Shown one piece after another: positions 44,985-55,893 of a stretch of 64,000 nucleotides of DNA. The stretch is from Mesodorylaimus sp. YZB2_4 (lineage: Eukaryota > Nematoda > Enoplea > Dorylaimida > Dorylaimidae): the NCBI GenBank assembly GCA_030248295.1, contig JASANH010001470.1:203395-267394 (forward strand). Reading direction: 5' to 3'. A program made the translations under genes and the position numbers. The notes under the pieces were generated by a model. It was not told the DNA's origin. It searched no databases and saw nothing but the letters and a program-made list of their open reading frames with translations. Each line of letters starts with the position of its first letter. Position 1 is the stretch's first letter.

Positions 44985-45755
44985 CACTCGAGCTGTGTGC
45001 GAAACAAGAAAGCGCTACGTTCCCTCACAGCTTCAGCAACAGCAGCCTCATAATTACGAGAGCCTGATTGTCCAGTGCACCAAAATGTAAAGTGTCAACC
45101 AGTGTAAAGTGCCAAAAATACTGTATTTTTAGATTTTCTAATCACTGAATATATCGCCAACTATGCACCGGATTTCAATTAAATGAAAGAGCGAGAAAAG
45201 TTTCGCCTGGTTCTTTCACTGACGCTCCGACTAAACGTTCTAGTTGCGCAAATTCTTACGAACATCTTTATTTTCCAATTGACTGAACTCCTTCGTAATT
45301 GGGCCTTTTCTGAGAAGATTCAATCGCTTCTTCATAGACGTTGGAGGGTGGGGAATACTTGAAAGAAATTTTTTTCTATTTTGTTTTGATTTTCGGGGAG
45401 CTCAATGAGTGAATACATTAATTTTTGGGAGGGCTAAAATATTCGAATTCCGATGCGTATTAATGAATTTCAAGCGTCAATCCAGCACAAACATGTTCAA
45501 CGTGAAAGAAGAATGCTGATTCTCGTTGATCCGTGAAGGAAAGAAGCAATACGTTTAACGTTACCCAGGCCCGAAGGAATATGTGAACACAAAAATCAGG
45601 GTGACTGCTCCCCGCATTCTCACAGATACTGTACTGCGTCGTCAGTTTACACTGCGCTCCCCATGTTCTGGCGAAAGATGCTCTGTTTCGGCATTGCTGC
45701 GCAATCTATCTGATACAGTAGAAATGTTTCATTGCTCATTCAATATGAACTAAGT
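44985..45755 (+). repeat. Dispersed 0.77-kb repeat R1, copy 1
   Basis: The sequence matches the reverse complement of 53945-54735 over most of its length. Shared landmarks are GAGCTGTGTGCGAAAC, GTCCAGTGCACCA, CTGTATTTTTAGATT-like, TGAGCTCCCCGAA-like, GTGTAAACTGATGACGC-like and CAATATGAACT. It has no intact ORF. It could be a MITE or a fragment of a larger element. Confidence 0.75.
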
Positions 45756-46547
45756 TGGAAATTCGAAAAAACCCGCGACAGCCAGGCTTATCCAGTGATA
45801 GCAGTTGGTATTGCGATATTTTATGACAGCAACACCCATGTCCTTGAATGAATTTATCTCCGCAAGCTTCTCTTTGAATTTCAGGTCAGGAGTTTAGAGA
45901 CCTAGGTGGCTAAGGCAGACTTTTGGGCACGCTGTCGTTTTACATACATGAGCGGGAAGTCAACAATAAAGTATAGCATTGGCCGGTTAGCAATTCTTGG
46001 GGCCTTAATTTCGGAAAGATGTATATTTTAAAAATTGGCATGTTGTGTGCTCGATTTTCGAGCGTCAATTGTCAATTGCACTTGTTTTGGTCTGAGTTCT
46101 CTTTTGGCTAGCTCAACTTCTATAATAGAGACTCCATTATTCGCACACGCCAGGTCGAGATAGACAAAAGAGGAAATAATTCATGTTCATGATACTGGTG
46201 GGGAATTAATGGGCTATGTGGGTTATTGATGGGAAATAAAGCATAATCCAGCACTAATTTTTGATGATGACGTTGAGGTTGTAGTTGTTTCGAGTAGTGC
46301 TCAAACCAGGAATACCCATAGCAGAGGTTCAACTTGTGGAGACTTCAGGGAGAACCAATCATGAATGCTGGTCCTATGGGTTTGCTTAGGCAATTCAGTT
46401 AGGCACTCAAAACTCTACTTCGCTTTGACAAGCTGGTGTTACACCCTGTTAGGCTTTCATCTCTGGTTTTGACTTCGAGCTTCCTTTGATTGGTCGCAGC
46501 GACAAGATACAATAATGAGGAAAATAATTTCATGAACACTACCACAA
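45756..46547. other. Intergenic, downstream of the THAP gene
   Basis: No gene or repeat recognised. This is the 3' flank of the minus-strand THAP gene, and polyadenylation signals were not identified with confidence. Confidence 0.35.
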
Positions 46548-49500
46548 CTAATAATTTGAGCATTTGGGGCAATGCTGTTCGACCCGCAAATCCACCCTTA
46601 ACAGAAATAGCGAGCAGTCGGTGTTGCATAAAGCCCCGCAATGGACGCATCGACGCAGCAAAACCCGCAACTGACTTTCGCTGACTAAAAATACTCGCTC
46701 TGGATCTGGTGATAGGAAACTATTATCGTCTTTATTTGTGTCAAATCCACACCATTCCGAGTTTGGCCCTTGCTCGTATTCGTTAAAGTTTGATGGAGCA
46801 CTCTTGTACTCTGTTAGTGATGAGACGCAGACTTCCTACAAATAAATAGCCACTTTATTTGATTTCGCAGATACGCCAAAATTTTGGAGCACTTACCTCT
46901 GAAACACTTGAATTCGAATGATATTGCGTCGTCTCGATCTCCATCGCAACTGCGGCTAACCCAGGCGACGGCAGTGCGCTTCCATCATCCTCATAACAAG
47001 TTGCAAACGCCTGCAAACAGAATTGACTCATCGCATGAATAATCTGCTTAACCAGCACAGCACGAAATAAGCTTTGCAACACTGTAACTGGAACTGATAA
47101 AGAGAGCCCACCAGACTTTGCCTTCACTTAGCAGCCAAAACGCCAAAACTTGCGGTCTTGGTTTCAACCCCATTATCTTTATCGCAGATTGGTAAACATC
47201 ACACAGATACACAATAACAGCTTCTTCGTAATTCAAGGAGGCTTCAGCATCTCCTAAAACGTGTTAGTCTAATCTAACGGTAAGCGCGTAGCTTCAAGTT
47301 CATGGCGTTTGTAACATGTGCTTAGAGCCGGCAGAGTGCCCATCGATTGGCAGAAGTGGAACGTCAACCACTCGGATTGATGTTTCACCAGCCTTAGATT
47401 ACGAACGGTCGGAGACTGTTGCTCTGATCGTGAGTTTTATGCGGAGTGCGTACGCCGCACCGCCTACACGCCCAATGATTCTCCTGTCTGGAGTTAGGCG
47501 CCTTGACTCGGGAGGCGATACCAGACAAGACGCACATAGGTGGTGGGTGCGTGTTACACGTTCACCCCACATCCCCGTTTCGCCCCACGTTGCTTGAACA
47601 TAGACTATAACCACCACTGCGCCAGAAGGTAATATCGTTCTAGGATTTCTTTGACTAATTTTGTGCGATTCTTTTCATTCCTGTATCACAGGTTGGTATC
47701 GCGTGTGTTGTGTTCTATGTTTCTTTTGCTACTAGTGCGCAAACGCGTTTGGACAAGAATATATTACATTGACGATGAAGATGATGGAGCGCTTGCCTCT
47801 TTGAGGGGCTGTTTCATAGTAGCTAAAGCGCAAGGAGTAAGGCTTTTTGTTATTTCCTGGAAACGAACGCGCCTAAAACTCTAAACCGATTCAAAAATTC
47901 CAGGGGTCAGTTTTGTGCGAACCTTGATTTTGGCATGGATATGAACTTACAACTTTACTTAGGACCCAGTTAAGATACCAATTTAGGCTGTTTCAGAATA
48001 GCTGCCCTTGTTGCGACGGAGCGCGATGGATTCAACGCTCACATTACAGCCCAGGAGAAGCATCGTCGATCCGTGACTTTACGATTTGACTCTTTTCCTC
48101 TTTTATGCCTAGTTCGCTCTCCTGTGGCTCATTCTTCGTTTCTGTCGCTGACCAGAGTGGTCCCTTCATATCTTTGTCCGTAAAAGGCAGTGTAACGAAG
48201 TCTGTTCTATACTCAGTCTCTCTCTGTCGGCCGACCTGAGCAGTCGGTCCGCTCATCTCTCTCCTACTCTACGCTTCCACAGCGCTCCTCTCGCTACAGC
48301 CCTGTAGGGGTTTTATAAATGCATTTGACCACATCTGGAGACATGTCATATTTTGGTTTTTTTATAGGTGACTTTAGACACTTAGCAGACCCCAAAATTT
48401 AAGTGCGGGGAACAAGCCGAATACCCACCAAAAATCTAAAATTTGCCCGATTTGCGACTGGATGTTCCTAAAAATTAATTCATTGGTCAGATTTGCGAAA
48501 ACGGTGTCGACAAACGCATCGTCTAGAAAAATAGCATAATGCGATAGGAGAAACCGGCTGAAACTGACGACATTTCAGCTCGGCTGAACAAGATAAGGAA
48601 CTTTGCTGAGGGCACAAGCGCGATCGCTGACGCCATTTTGCAGAATCAGATGACACTTTGGCGAGCTGCGAAATGAAACTAAGATTAAAAGGCAACTTTT
48701 AAGGTTTCAAGTAAGCGAAAAGGAAGATTGGAGGCGGTGGATGCGACCTTGTTCAATCATGGTCACATGAAGGCAAGGTTCCAGGCAAATTTGTTCGCCC
48801 TGAAGCTATTCAAGGTATTTGAACTGGAAGTGGCGCTGAGAACAGCTCTCTTTCTTTACAGAATGACAAGTCCGATTAAGATGAAAGCTGAGAATCTGAG
48901 GACTAATTCAGTGGTAATTATTTTGTTTAGATGGCTCGATTTGTGGAAAATGAGCTGCAATAACTGTTGTAGGATCCCAGTACCAATCACAATGCGTCAA
49001 TATCCAGCTCTCAGATGGATGTCGCCAAGCTCGAAGTTCAGGCGGCGGTGGCTCAAAACCTGTACTCAGAGAGAAAATCTGTGAAAAAATTCAACATGAA
49101 TCACGAATAGGCAATTCATTATACTCAGGTCATAAAAGATCCATGATTATCAAGACTGGATGTACAAACTTTTTTCGCCTCCAACAAACTTTTTTCGCCT
49201 CCAGTAGCTGAATCCTTTAGTGAATAAGTGAGCGAAAAAAGCGCATTTTTACGTGTTCTTTTCTAACCCAGCAGTAACCGTAAGATACGAGATCCGTACA
49301 TTACTTCACTTTTGCACTGGTAACAAGTTTTATTCGAACATGGTCCCTGGCCATCTTGCCATCCTCTGACACATCGCCATTCAATAATAAGCGCCAGGAA
49401 TATATACTCATCGATTAGTTTCTCGTCATTCACAGAATTCAAAAAAATGTTAATATAGGGCCTTAAAGCGTTCCCCGTTTGGCCCTGAGTCACTATCGGC

Positions 49501-50569
49501 GGCAGACACCTCACTCCGCAAATTTTATCCAAATACTCCGCGTACTCTAGTATAGCAGACTTTCCAACGCAGAACAGAAAAGTACGGTAGGTAGTACTGA
49601 AAATATAGACACTAAAAAGTGTCTCAGGACGATCGTCCTAATCTCAAGACAGCTAAAGTAGGTGCTCCGTCGTTGAGCGCCCGCGGCTTTTTACATTTTT
49701 TGTGGGTTGGGCTCAACGCCGCCCCAGTTCCCCACAGGACTTCCTACCCGTTTTGCCTATAGCTGGCCAGCAGTCACGATATGATAAGCATGGCCCTGAG
49801 GCGACCAGCTCTCATGGCAGCGTCCCTCCACCGTCTCCACTAGGGGTACCTCCACGCGAGGGCATCCTGGACAGGACACCGACTTCCTCGGACGATGGCG
49901 AGCGGGCTATGAACCCAGTCGATGTTCGACAGCCGAGACTGTCACCTCGTTTGGCTTCCGTCTCTTGACTCAGGCCACCTAATGGTACCGGGTAAGTCAA
50001 GTCACCCACAGGTCAACGGGGGTTTATAAGTCGCAAACCGACCTCCATCACCGGGTATCGAACCCGGGACGAGTTCAGCCACTGGTCACCAAGCAAGACT
50101 ACTAGACGAATGCCAACCGACCGCACCACTGCGGCCGCGCTGGGCACCAAAGTGATTAGGCTGAGGATCTGCCTTAGAATTCAGGACGCGCGTAAACTGA
50201 TTGTGAAACTGCCCGGGGCCACTACGCATGGCTACTACACTAGCACCCAGTTATCTACAGGGTACAAGTGACAAAGTGTCCATTCATTCAGACAACACAC
50301 ATTACCTTATCAACCATAGAGTAGGGATCAACGATTGTCGGTGCAGCATCTCTCTTCAACAAAACACGGGCCCGATTGATGACGAGACAATCCTCTTCAA
50401 AATGCAAAATACAAATCCTTGATGAAGACCCTAATTTTACGTTACTGGCATTCATATTTTGTAACCAAATGGTTCGACGCTCCTCGTCTTTTGGAAATGA
50501 AAAGAATGTGGTCAATGGATGAGTCTCGCTGCGAATCTTGCAATTCGGAACAATACACTTACGAGGCAT
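46548..50569 (-). CDS. THAP-domain protein with C-terminal CxxC zinc motif
   Basis: Three phase-0 exons: 50569-50306 (THAP), 47010-46897 (linker) and 46835-46548 (stop). Splice sites are GTAATG, GTAAGT, TTTGCAG and TTTGTAG; the product is about 221 aa. The first exon starts MPRKCIVPNCK and has the C2CH THAP layout: FFSFPKDEERRTIWLQN, then ICILHFEE and LLKRDAAPTI. This is a zinc-dependent DNA-binding domain. The last exon has FLVSESQLRVLLRRCVHCG and CPKC, a motif common in transposon-derived THAP proteins. The usual WxSQP and transposase core after it are absent, so the protein is short or decayed. Joining the first exon to the others across 3.3 kb is inferred from phase and family order. A solo LTR and a SINE lie in that intron. 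Confidence 0.62.
48009..48298 (+). mobile_element. Solo LTR, 290 bp, with GCCCT target duplication
   Basis: Begins TGTTGCGACGG and ends CGCTACA (TGT...ACA). GCCCT flanks both sides (48004-48008 and 48299-48303). A related sequence lies inverted at 59373-59662. No internal region is attached. It sits inside the long intron of the THAP gene. The family is unknown. LTR is inferred from ends, size and target duplication. Confidence 0.78.
49701..50138 (-). mobile_element. tRNA-derived SINE, family S2, copy 1
   Basis: On the minus strand it starts with GCGGCCGCAGTGGTGCGGTC as an A-box-like head and has a perfect B box (GGTTCGATACC), then a 300-bp body. An A-rich tail (ACAAAAAATGTAAAAAG on the minus strand) closes it, as expected for a retroposed pol III transcript. 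The copy at 58220-58683 matches over the full length. It lies in the THAP gene intron. Confidence 0.78.
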
Positions 50570-50660
50570 GCTGCTGCCCGGAAAAAATAAACGTTTTTGA
50601 ACGGAAGCAGAGTGACGCGACACGCGCAGCGCAAATCGACGCAGTGTTCGTGCGGTAGTC

Positions 50661-50669
50661 GGGGAGCAT
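50661..50669 (+). repeat. 9-bp target duplication GGGGAGCAT (left)
   Basis: Identical to 52646-52654 on the other side of the inverted-repeat element. Nine bp is characteristic of MULE insertion. Confidence 0.93.
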
Positions 50670-50745
50670 ACTCGGAAGTAAACGGCACCTCGTATCGTGT
50701 GCGCGACACGGCTAACAAAATTTTTTATACAGCCACGGCTAACAA
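50670..50745 (+). repeat. Left terminal inverted repeat (76 bp)
   Basis: Starts ACTCGGAAGTAAACGG and contains ACGGCTAACAA twice. It pairs with 52645-52570 at 75 of 76 positions by eye. Confidence 0.93.
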
Positions 50746-51175
50746 GAATACAACTACGCCACATGGAGAATTGTTAGAAAACTTGTCTGAACTTATGTTG
50801 CGGCAGGGTACGAAATATTTCGAGAATGCGTGGGTGGATCTGTGATATTTTTTGCGTGGGTTCCTGTAAGATGTGCGGCAGTGCAAAGCACAAATTTCGT
50901 TGCTCTAGCTCAAAAGTACTTAAAAACTTTCGTGATGTGTTTGGTAGCACAATATACTGTAAGTTGATGAAATACTGTAGGTAGACATACCGTATATTTA
51001 GAAAGCTTCTACTGGCTGATCTCAAGAATTGGGAGGGTTAGGGTGTTTTGGCTCATACTAGCAAATGTGGTGTGCTACATTATTCATGACAAAAGGTGCA
51101 TCTAAATCCGCAAATAATTCGTGACGCCAAATAACAGATTATCGTTGATTCAATATCAACACTTTCAAGATCAGA

Positions 51176-52387
51176 TTATAAGTTGAAAAATTTATCTTTT
51201 ATCATGGCTATTTGGCCTGGAGTGGGACGTGCGCGGAAATTAGTTGTAGCACGACGATGCGGATGAGGGCGAGTGAGACGTGGTTGTTTCTTCATCGTTT
51301 GATTTGATGGGCCACATTGTTGTGAATAACGATCGGTTGGCCGCAAAAGATCATTTTTGGCAGATAACACAACATATCGATGCCACGATCGCGCCTTTGA
51401 TAATATCTCACTCAGACAATCACCTCGTAGTGCTGATACCTGCTCAGAAAGCGATGAGAAAATGGCGGCCAACTCAGCTTGATTTGCTGCATCAGATCTC
51501 GTTTCTTTTCCAGCCATCAAACACTGTAAAGCGCGAGCACCCAGATCGGTTCCCGTTCCGCAGTCGCCTTCTCCAATGGGCCCATGAGGTCCTCGATTCC
51601 TGACTGATTCTCCGAAACTGTTTTCTTCGCCTTGATTGTCATTTGGCAGAACATTGCGAAAATCCTTATCGATTCCCATTTCACTGTCGCTCTCTTCAAT
51701 GACCCCATCCAGCCCTGTATGCTCGACTGATTGGTCAAAGCTGTTCTCTTCGCATTCGTTTTCATTTGGCCGACTCATGTGAACCAAATGCATGTGCTTA
51801 CACGCGACGTTGGCGAAGGCGGAGTCGTCGCACGTGCAATTGTACATATCTGGACAGACTTTGCAGTTGCTGTAGTTGTAAAAGTACTCGATAACAGCGG
51901 ACTTTGTCGACCTTTTTCTCTGCTTTTTAAATTCGAAAGATCCACTATTCTGCACCTCCGTTTTCCAATTTTCAAACTCTTCCACACTTTTGAATTCAAA
52001 ATAGTCGATGTCAGCCGCAATACCATGAGCTTCGCATAAATGATAACATAAATCTGGCATAGCCTTGACCGTGACGGTGCAGCAACCGCACTGAATAGTA
52101 GCAGGAATAAATGATTGGCTTGTCACGTTTTCATCACTAATATCCGTATCCAATTCTGATCCATTCAAATCACCATTATTTGATGTAGCGGGCGGATTGC
52201 AAACTTTACGATGCCGATGTAATGACGGGTGGTGTGCAAAAACTTTTTGACAGTAGTCACATTGATGCACCTTGCTAAGGCCGTGAACTGATTTTCGATG
52301 CAAACCAAGCGAAATTTTGTTGGGGAGAATCTTATCGCAATAGTCGCATTTCCAAGCCATCGTATTGATACAATAACTCGTTCCCAA
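51176..52387 (-). CDS. C2H2 and SWIM zinc-finger protein of the MULE-like element
   Basis: A single ORF of 403 codons; a second ATG ten codons in (MAWKCDYC, at 52360) is a likely alternative start. Two C2H2-type fingers come first (CDYCDKILPNKISLGLHRKSVH, split here as CDYC / HRKSVH; then CDYCQKVF...HRHRKVC). A third C..C...H....H cluster (CGCC..HLCEAHG) follows. A SWIM-type finger, CTCDDSAFANVACKHMHLVH (CxC...CxH), is near residue 200. An acidic Ser/Glu/Asn-rich middle and a basic His/Arg-rich tail (RPHPHRRATTNFRARP) complete it. MULE transposases normally have the DDE core between an N-terminal finger and SWIM; here that space is far too short. DNA binding to element ends is the likely role, by inference. 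Confidence 0.8.
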   Translation of the reverse strand: MGTSYCINTMAWKCDYCDKILPNKISLGLHRKSVHGLSKVHQCDYCQKVFAHHPSLHRHRKVCNPPATSNNGDLNGSELDTDISDENVTSQSFIPATIQCGCCTVTVKAMPDLCYHLCEAHGIAADIDYFEFKSVEEFENWKTEVQNSGSFEFKKQRKRSTKSAVIEYFYNYSNCKVCPDMYNCTCDDSAFANVACKHMHLVHMSRPNENECEENSFDQSVEHTGLDGVIEESDSEMGIDKDFRNVLPNDNQGEENSFGESVRNRGPHGPIGEGDCGTGTDLGARALQCLMAGKETRSDAANQAELAAIFSSLSEQVSALRGDCLSEILSKARSWHRYVVLSAKNDLLRPTDRYSQQCGPSNQTMKKQPRLTRPHPHRRATTNFRARPTPGQIAMIKDKFFNL

Positions 52388-52569
52388 ACTTACAGCTTAC
52401 AAGGCACAATCAACATTGTGCAACAAAACGGGTCTTTGTACCAACTTTCCCGCCTCAATACAATTTGAGCGCCAATGCAGCCAGTGCGTCAGTTGCGGCT
52501 GGGGTGACCAGTTTTGCTGACCTCGATAGCCCACATGCTATGCTTTCTCCCATGATTTTCGAAGGTAAT

Positions 52570-52645
52570 TTGTTAGCCGTGGCTGCATAAAAAATTTTGT
52601 TAGCCGTGTCGCGCACACGATACGAGGTGCCGTTTACTTCCGAGT
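52570..52645 (-). repeat. Right terminal inverted repeat (76 bp)
   Basis: Reverse complement of the left end, with a single A/G difference in the ATGCAGCC segment. The 9-bp duplication follows directly at 52646-52654. Confidence 0.93.
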
Positions 52646-52654
52646 GGGGAGCAT

Positions 52655-53944
52655 GCGCTCACTCGTCGCGTGCAATCCATTTCAAATTGATCTAGACGCC
52701 GCCCAGAGTTGCGCACATACTTCGACAGCGTGAGACGCATGGAAACTACAATGTAAATAAATGACCCTAATACCTCCGATCCCCACCCTCTTACAAAACG
52801 ATGAAGACTCCAGCCAGAGAACCTTTTTAGCAGCAGAAGCAATTTCGCAAAAATATCACAAGTAATTTTTACAGTGGCACTCTCACAGTCAGTGACTCTT
52901 ACAGTATAACGTGGATTGGCGACGGATGGTCGACTATTGCCGCGGGCAATGACCTGCGAGACATGGGACGAGGTCAACAATGATCGCCTTTGAAACTGAA
53001 TCAAATAACGCCACGAAATGAAATTACATACCCTAAATATCTCCAATACATACAATATGTAGATACTCGTGCATAAAATGCGGTTAGATCATATCTCCAA
53101 AACATTCTATACTTATCGAAGTTATTCCATACCATAAATTGTACTCGTATCCCACCCATTATTGTACTCTAGGAGGTGGAACTATTGTGAGCTTAATGGA
53201 CAACATCGACGTAAACTGTACCAATATCATTAGGTACAGTTTACGCATTCTTTTTTCATAATGTTGACCTTCCTATTACTTATGTTATCACTATCCTGTA
53301 TTCCTGCGATCCCCTACAGTACTTTCTGTCCCATAGCTCTCCCTCTATCCCCTTTGAAGTTCTGTAGCCCTGGAGTAACAATGGTGGATTCTTGGTAATC
53401 TCAACAAAATTTGGAAAAAAAACCATATAAACCAAAGAAAAGTTGCGGTCAGCGCGGTTTGAAAAGCTGCAGTTTTTCAATTTCACCAACCGCAAGACTA
53501 ACCGAGCAAACCGCCAGGATCTGCAAATCAATGTGAATGCTGCACAGTCCAGACGCACTTGCCGTATCGGTCGCGAACCGCACCAGCCGCAAAGTCAATG
53601 TGAATAAATCATCCCCGGCTGGGCTGGCTAGTCGGCTCATCGTCAGCCAGGCCAGCTGAGGTGACTCGGCTGGGCTGGCTGAGTTCAGCTGGCTGAACTC
53701 GGTTGGACCTGCCAATGTGAAACCGCCAACTGTAGAAGACAGAGAAGCTTTTTAGCAGAAGCAGTTCCACTAAGACATTGCTGTGATTTTTATTTTTTTG
53801 TTGATGTTATCGGAAATGTCTATGCAAGAAGTACTCTCGGACAGCAAGTTCTTATTGCGTAATCAAATATTAAGGGCATATTTACTTCGCTGGGTTTTGC
53901 TGGACAAGAACGATACTCTGTAGTTCGGAATTTTTTCAGATTCT
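52655..53944. other. Intergenic; hairpin and GGCTGGCT-rich repeat
   Basis: A 13-bp perfect inverted repeat with a 10-nt loop is at 53210-53245. About 53450-53735 is rich in GGCTGGCT/CAGCCAGC and repeated CAATGTGAA words, and is probably a transposon remnant. ORFs here are by-products of those repeats. Confidence 0.4.
53210..53245 (+). repeat. Hairpin, 13-bp perfect arms
   Basis: CGTAAACTGTACC, a 10-nt loop, then GGTACAGTTTACG. It is not followed by a U-tract, so a bacterial-type terminator is not implied. Confidence 0.85.
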
Positions 53945-54735
53945 AGCCAACTTTAGTTCATATTGAATGAGCAATAAAACATTTCTACTGTATCTGTCAG
54001 ATAGAGTGCGAAGCAATGCCGAAACAAAGCATCTTTCGCCAGAACATAGGGGAGCGCAGTGTAAACTGATGACGCAGTACAGTATCTGTGAGAATGCGGG
54101 AAGCAGTCAACCTGATTTGTGTTCACATATTCCTTCGGGCCTGGGTAAATGAAATTTAGACATATTGCTTCTTTCCTTCCCGGACGAACGAGAATCAGCA
54201 TTCTTCTTTCGCATTGAACACGTTTTTGCTGGATTGACGCTTGAAATTCATTAATACGAATCGTAATTCGAATATTTTAGCCGTCCCAAAAATAAATGTA
54301 TTTACTCATTGAGCTCCCCGAGAACCAAACCAAGCAAGAAAAAAATTTCTTTCAAGTATTCCACACCTCCAACCTCCATGAAGAAGCGATTGAATCTTCT
54401 AAAAGAGGCCAAATTACGAAGGAGTTAAGTCAATTGGAAAATGAAGATGTTCGTAAGATTTTGCGCAACTAGAACGTTTAGTCGGAGCGTCAGTGAAAGA
54501 ACCAGGCGCAAATTTTCTCACTCTTTCATTTAATTGAAATCCGATGCATAGTTATCGGAATATTCAATGATTAGAAAATCTCGAAATACAGTATTTTTGG
54601 CACTTTGCACTGGTTGACTCTTTACATTCTGGTGCACTGGACAATTGCCTCTAGTAATTATGAGGCCGCTGTTGCTGCGGCTGTGGGGTCGTAAAGCCGC
54701 TCCGTAACGCTTTTTCGTTTCGCACACAGCTCAAG
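53945..54735 (-). repeat. Dispersed 0.77-kb repeat R1, copy 2 (inverted)
   Basis: Reverse-complement counterpart of 44985-45755, diverged by substitutions and small indels. The two copies lie about 8.2 kb apart and flank the THAP gene and the MULE-like element. Confidence 0.75.
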
Positions 54736-55893
54736 CGTGAAAATGCACGGACAGGGGAGCCTACACGGGTCTCTGCAGGTTCGAATCACTCACCGCGCGG
54801 TCCCAAAGCTGTACGATAGCAACGTGCAGAGTTTACTATGCCGACTAGCGGACACCTTTACGACGGGTCGGTCGTACACGAATACACAAACAGGAAATAT
54901 AAGAAGGCAAAGGGTGCCGGACACTAGTAGCCAGACACGGCCGTACTAGACGGAATCACCAAGGTGAACTGAGGACTTAGAGACCGCACCGAGTCAGGTG
55001 GGCTGACGACCTAGAACCAGTATGGAGAGATACCTGATTTGGCCAGATCTGACCCTGTTCCAGGAAGGGCAGAACACGCTCAAGTGACTCACGTGCTGGA
55101 AACTCACGTGTCATGCGGATGAGGGGGAGAGAACCACTTGCAAGGAGAGGTGCGGGTTACATCTATCATTGCAGTGATGGTCCAATTTTCGCCTCCATTT
55201 GCCTACACGCCGCATCCTACAAGCATGCTAAACTCCTAGGATCCCAAGGAGTGATATCGACACCAGTGATCTGGCAAGACACACTTCTTCATCTCAACTT
55301 GACCGCCTACTGTCAGAATGTGCAACTTCCTTTTATCGACCAATGAGCCCATAGTCTTTGCTGCACGCGGCCTGATTTATCTACTTATAGGCACTTATGG
55401 GCCTCTAAAGACACCTCTCTGAAGTTCGCTCTTGCTTATGCACATTCGTACACTACAATGCCTTCGTAATCGCTCGACTACTTTCATGTATCACTGATCG
55501 TAAGTCGGCCATTTTGTGGCTGGACAGCCAGCGACTGACCACATATGATCCCTTACTTATCACATTGTGTTCCTCTGCTGATGATGGTAGAACAGTGCTG
55601 GCCTCGCTTTTTCCGTGCTTCATAATTTTCCTTTCCTTATAAAAATTTTTGGACATACTGTTTTCGACTCATGATTTCTTGATTGGTTTGCGCTCAGAAA
55701 TGTTGTGCCATGCTATCAGAAAAATTTGAACTCAAGCAACCAGCACGCAAATTTTGCTTATCATTTATAATACCACATATAGCTGGCGGAGGATGTGGCA
55801 AACAGATGCGAACATTAATCGAATGCTAAACAACCACGTTCATCATATTCTCAAGGCTAATCTTTGTTCAGTCCTCACGTCTTCCATCACATT
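54736..55893. other. Intergenic, no gene seen
   Basis: Only short ORFs (up to 77 codons) without domains. This is the 3' flank of the minus-strand protease gene. Confidence 0.35.

Larger units (their letters stand above)
50670..52645 (-). mobile_element. MULE-like DNA transposon, 1,976 bp, apparently complete ends
   Basis: The ends are 76-bp inverted repeats with one visible mismatch, flanked by a perfect 9-bp duplication. It carries one minus-strand gene for a zinc-finger protein and no DDE core, so it should be a non-autonomous MULE that depends on transposase from elsewhere. The near-identity of the ends suggests recent movement. The left end is about 100 bp upstream of the THAP gene start, so it probably sits in that gene's 5' flank. 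Confidence 0.88.

Noticed and set aside
48728-49084. 118-codon plus ORF inside the THAP intron
   Set aside because: No recognisable domain or splice support, and it is flanked by transposon sequence.
52600-53055. 151-codon minus ORF
   Set aside because: It begins in non-coding DNA and runs into the transposon end; no domain, and composition looks random.
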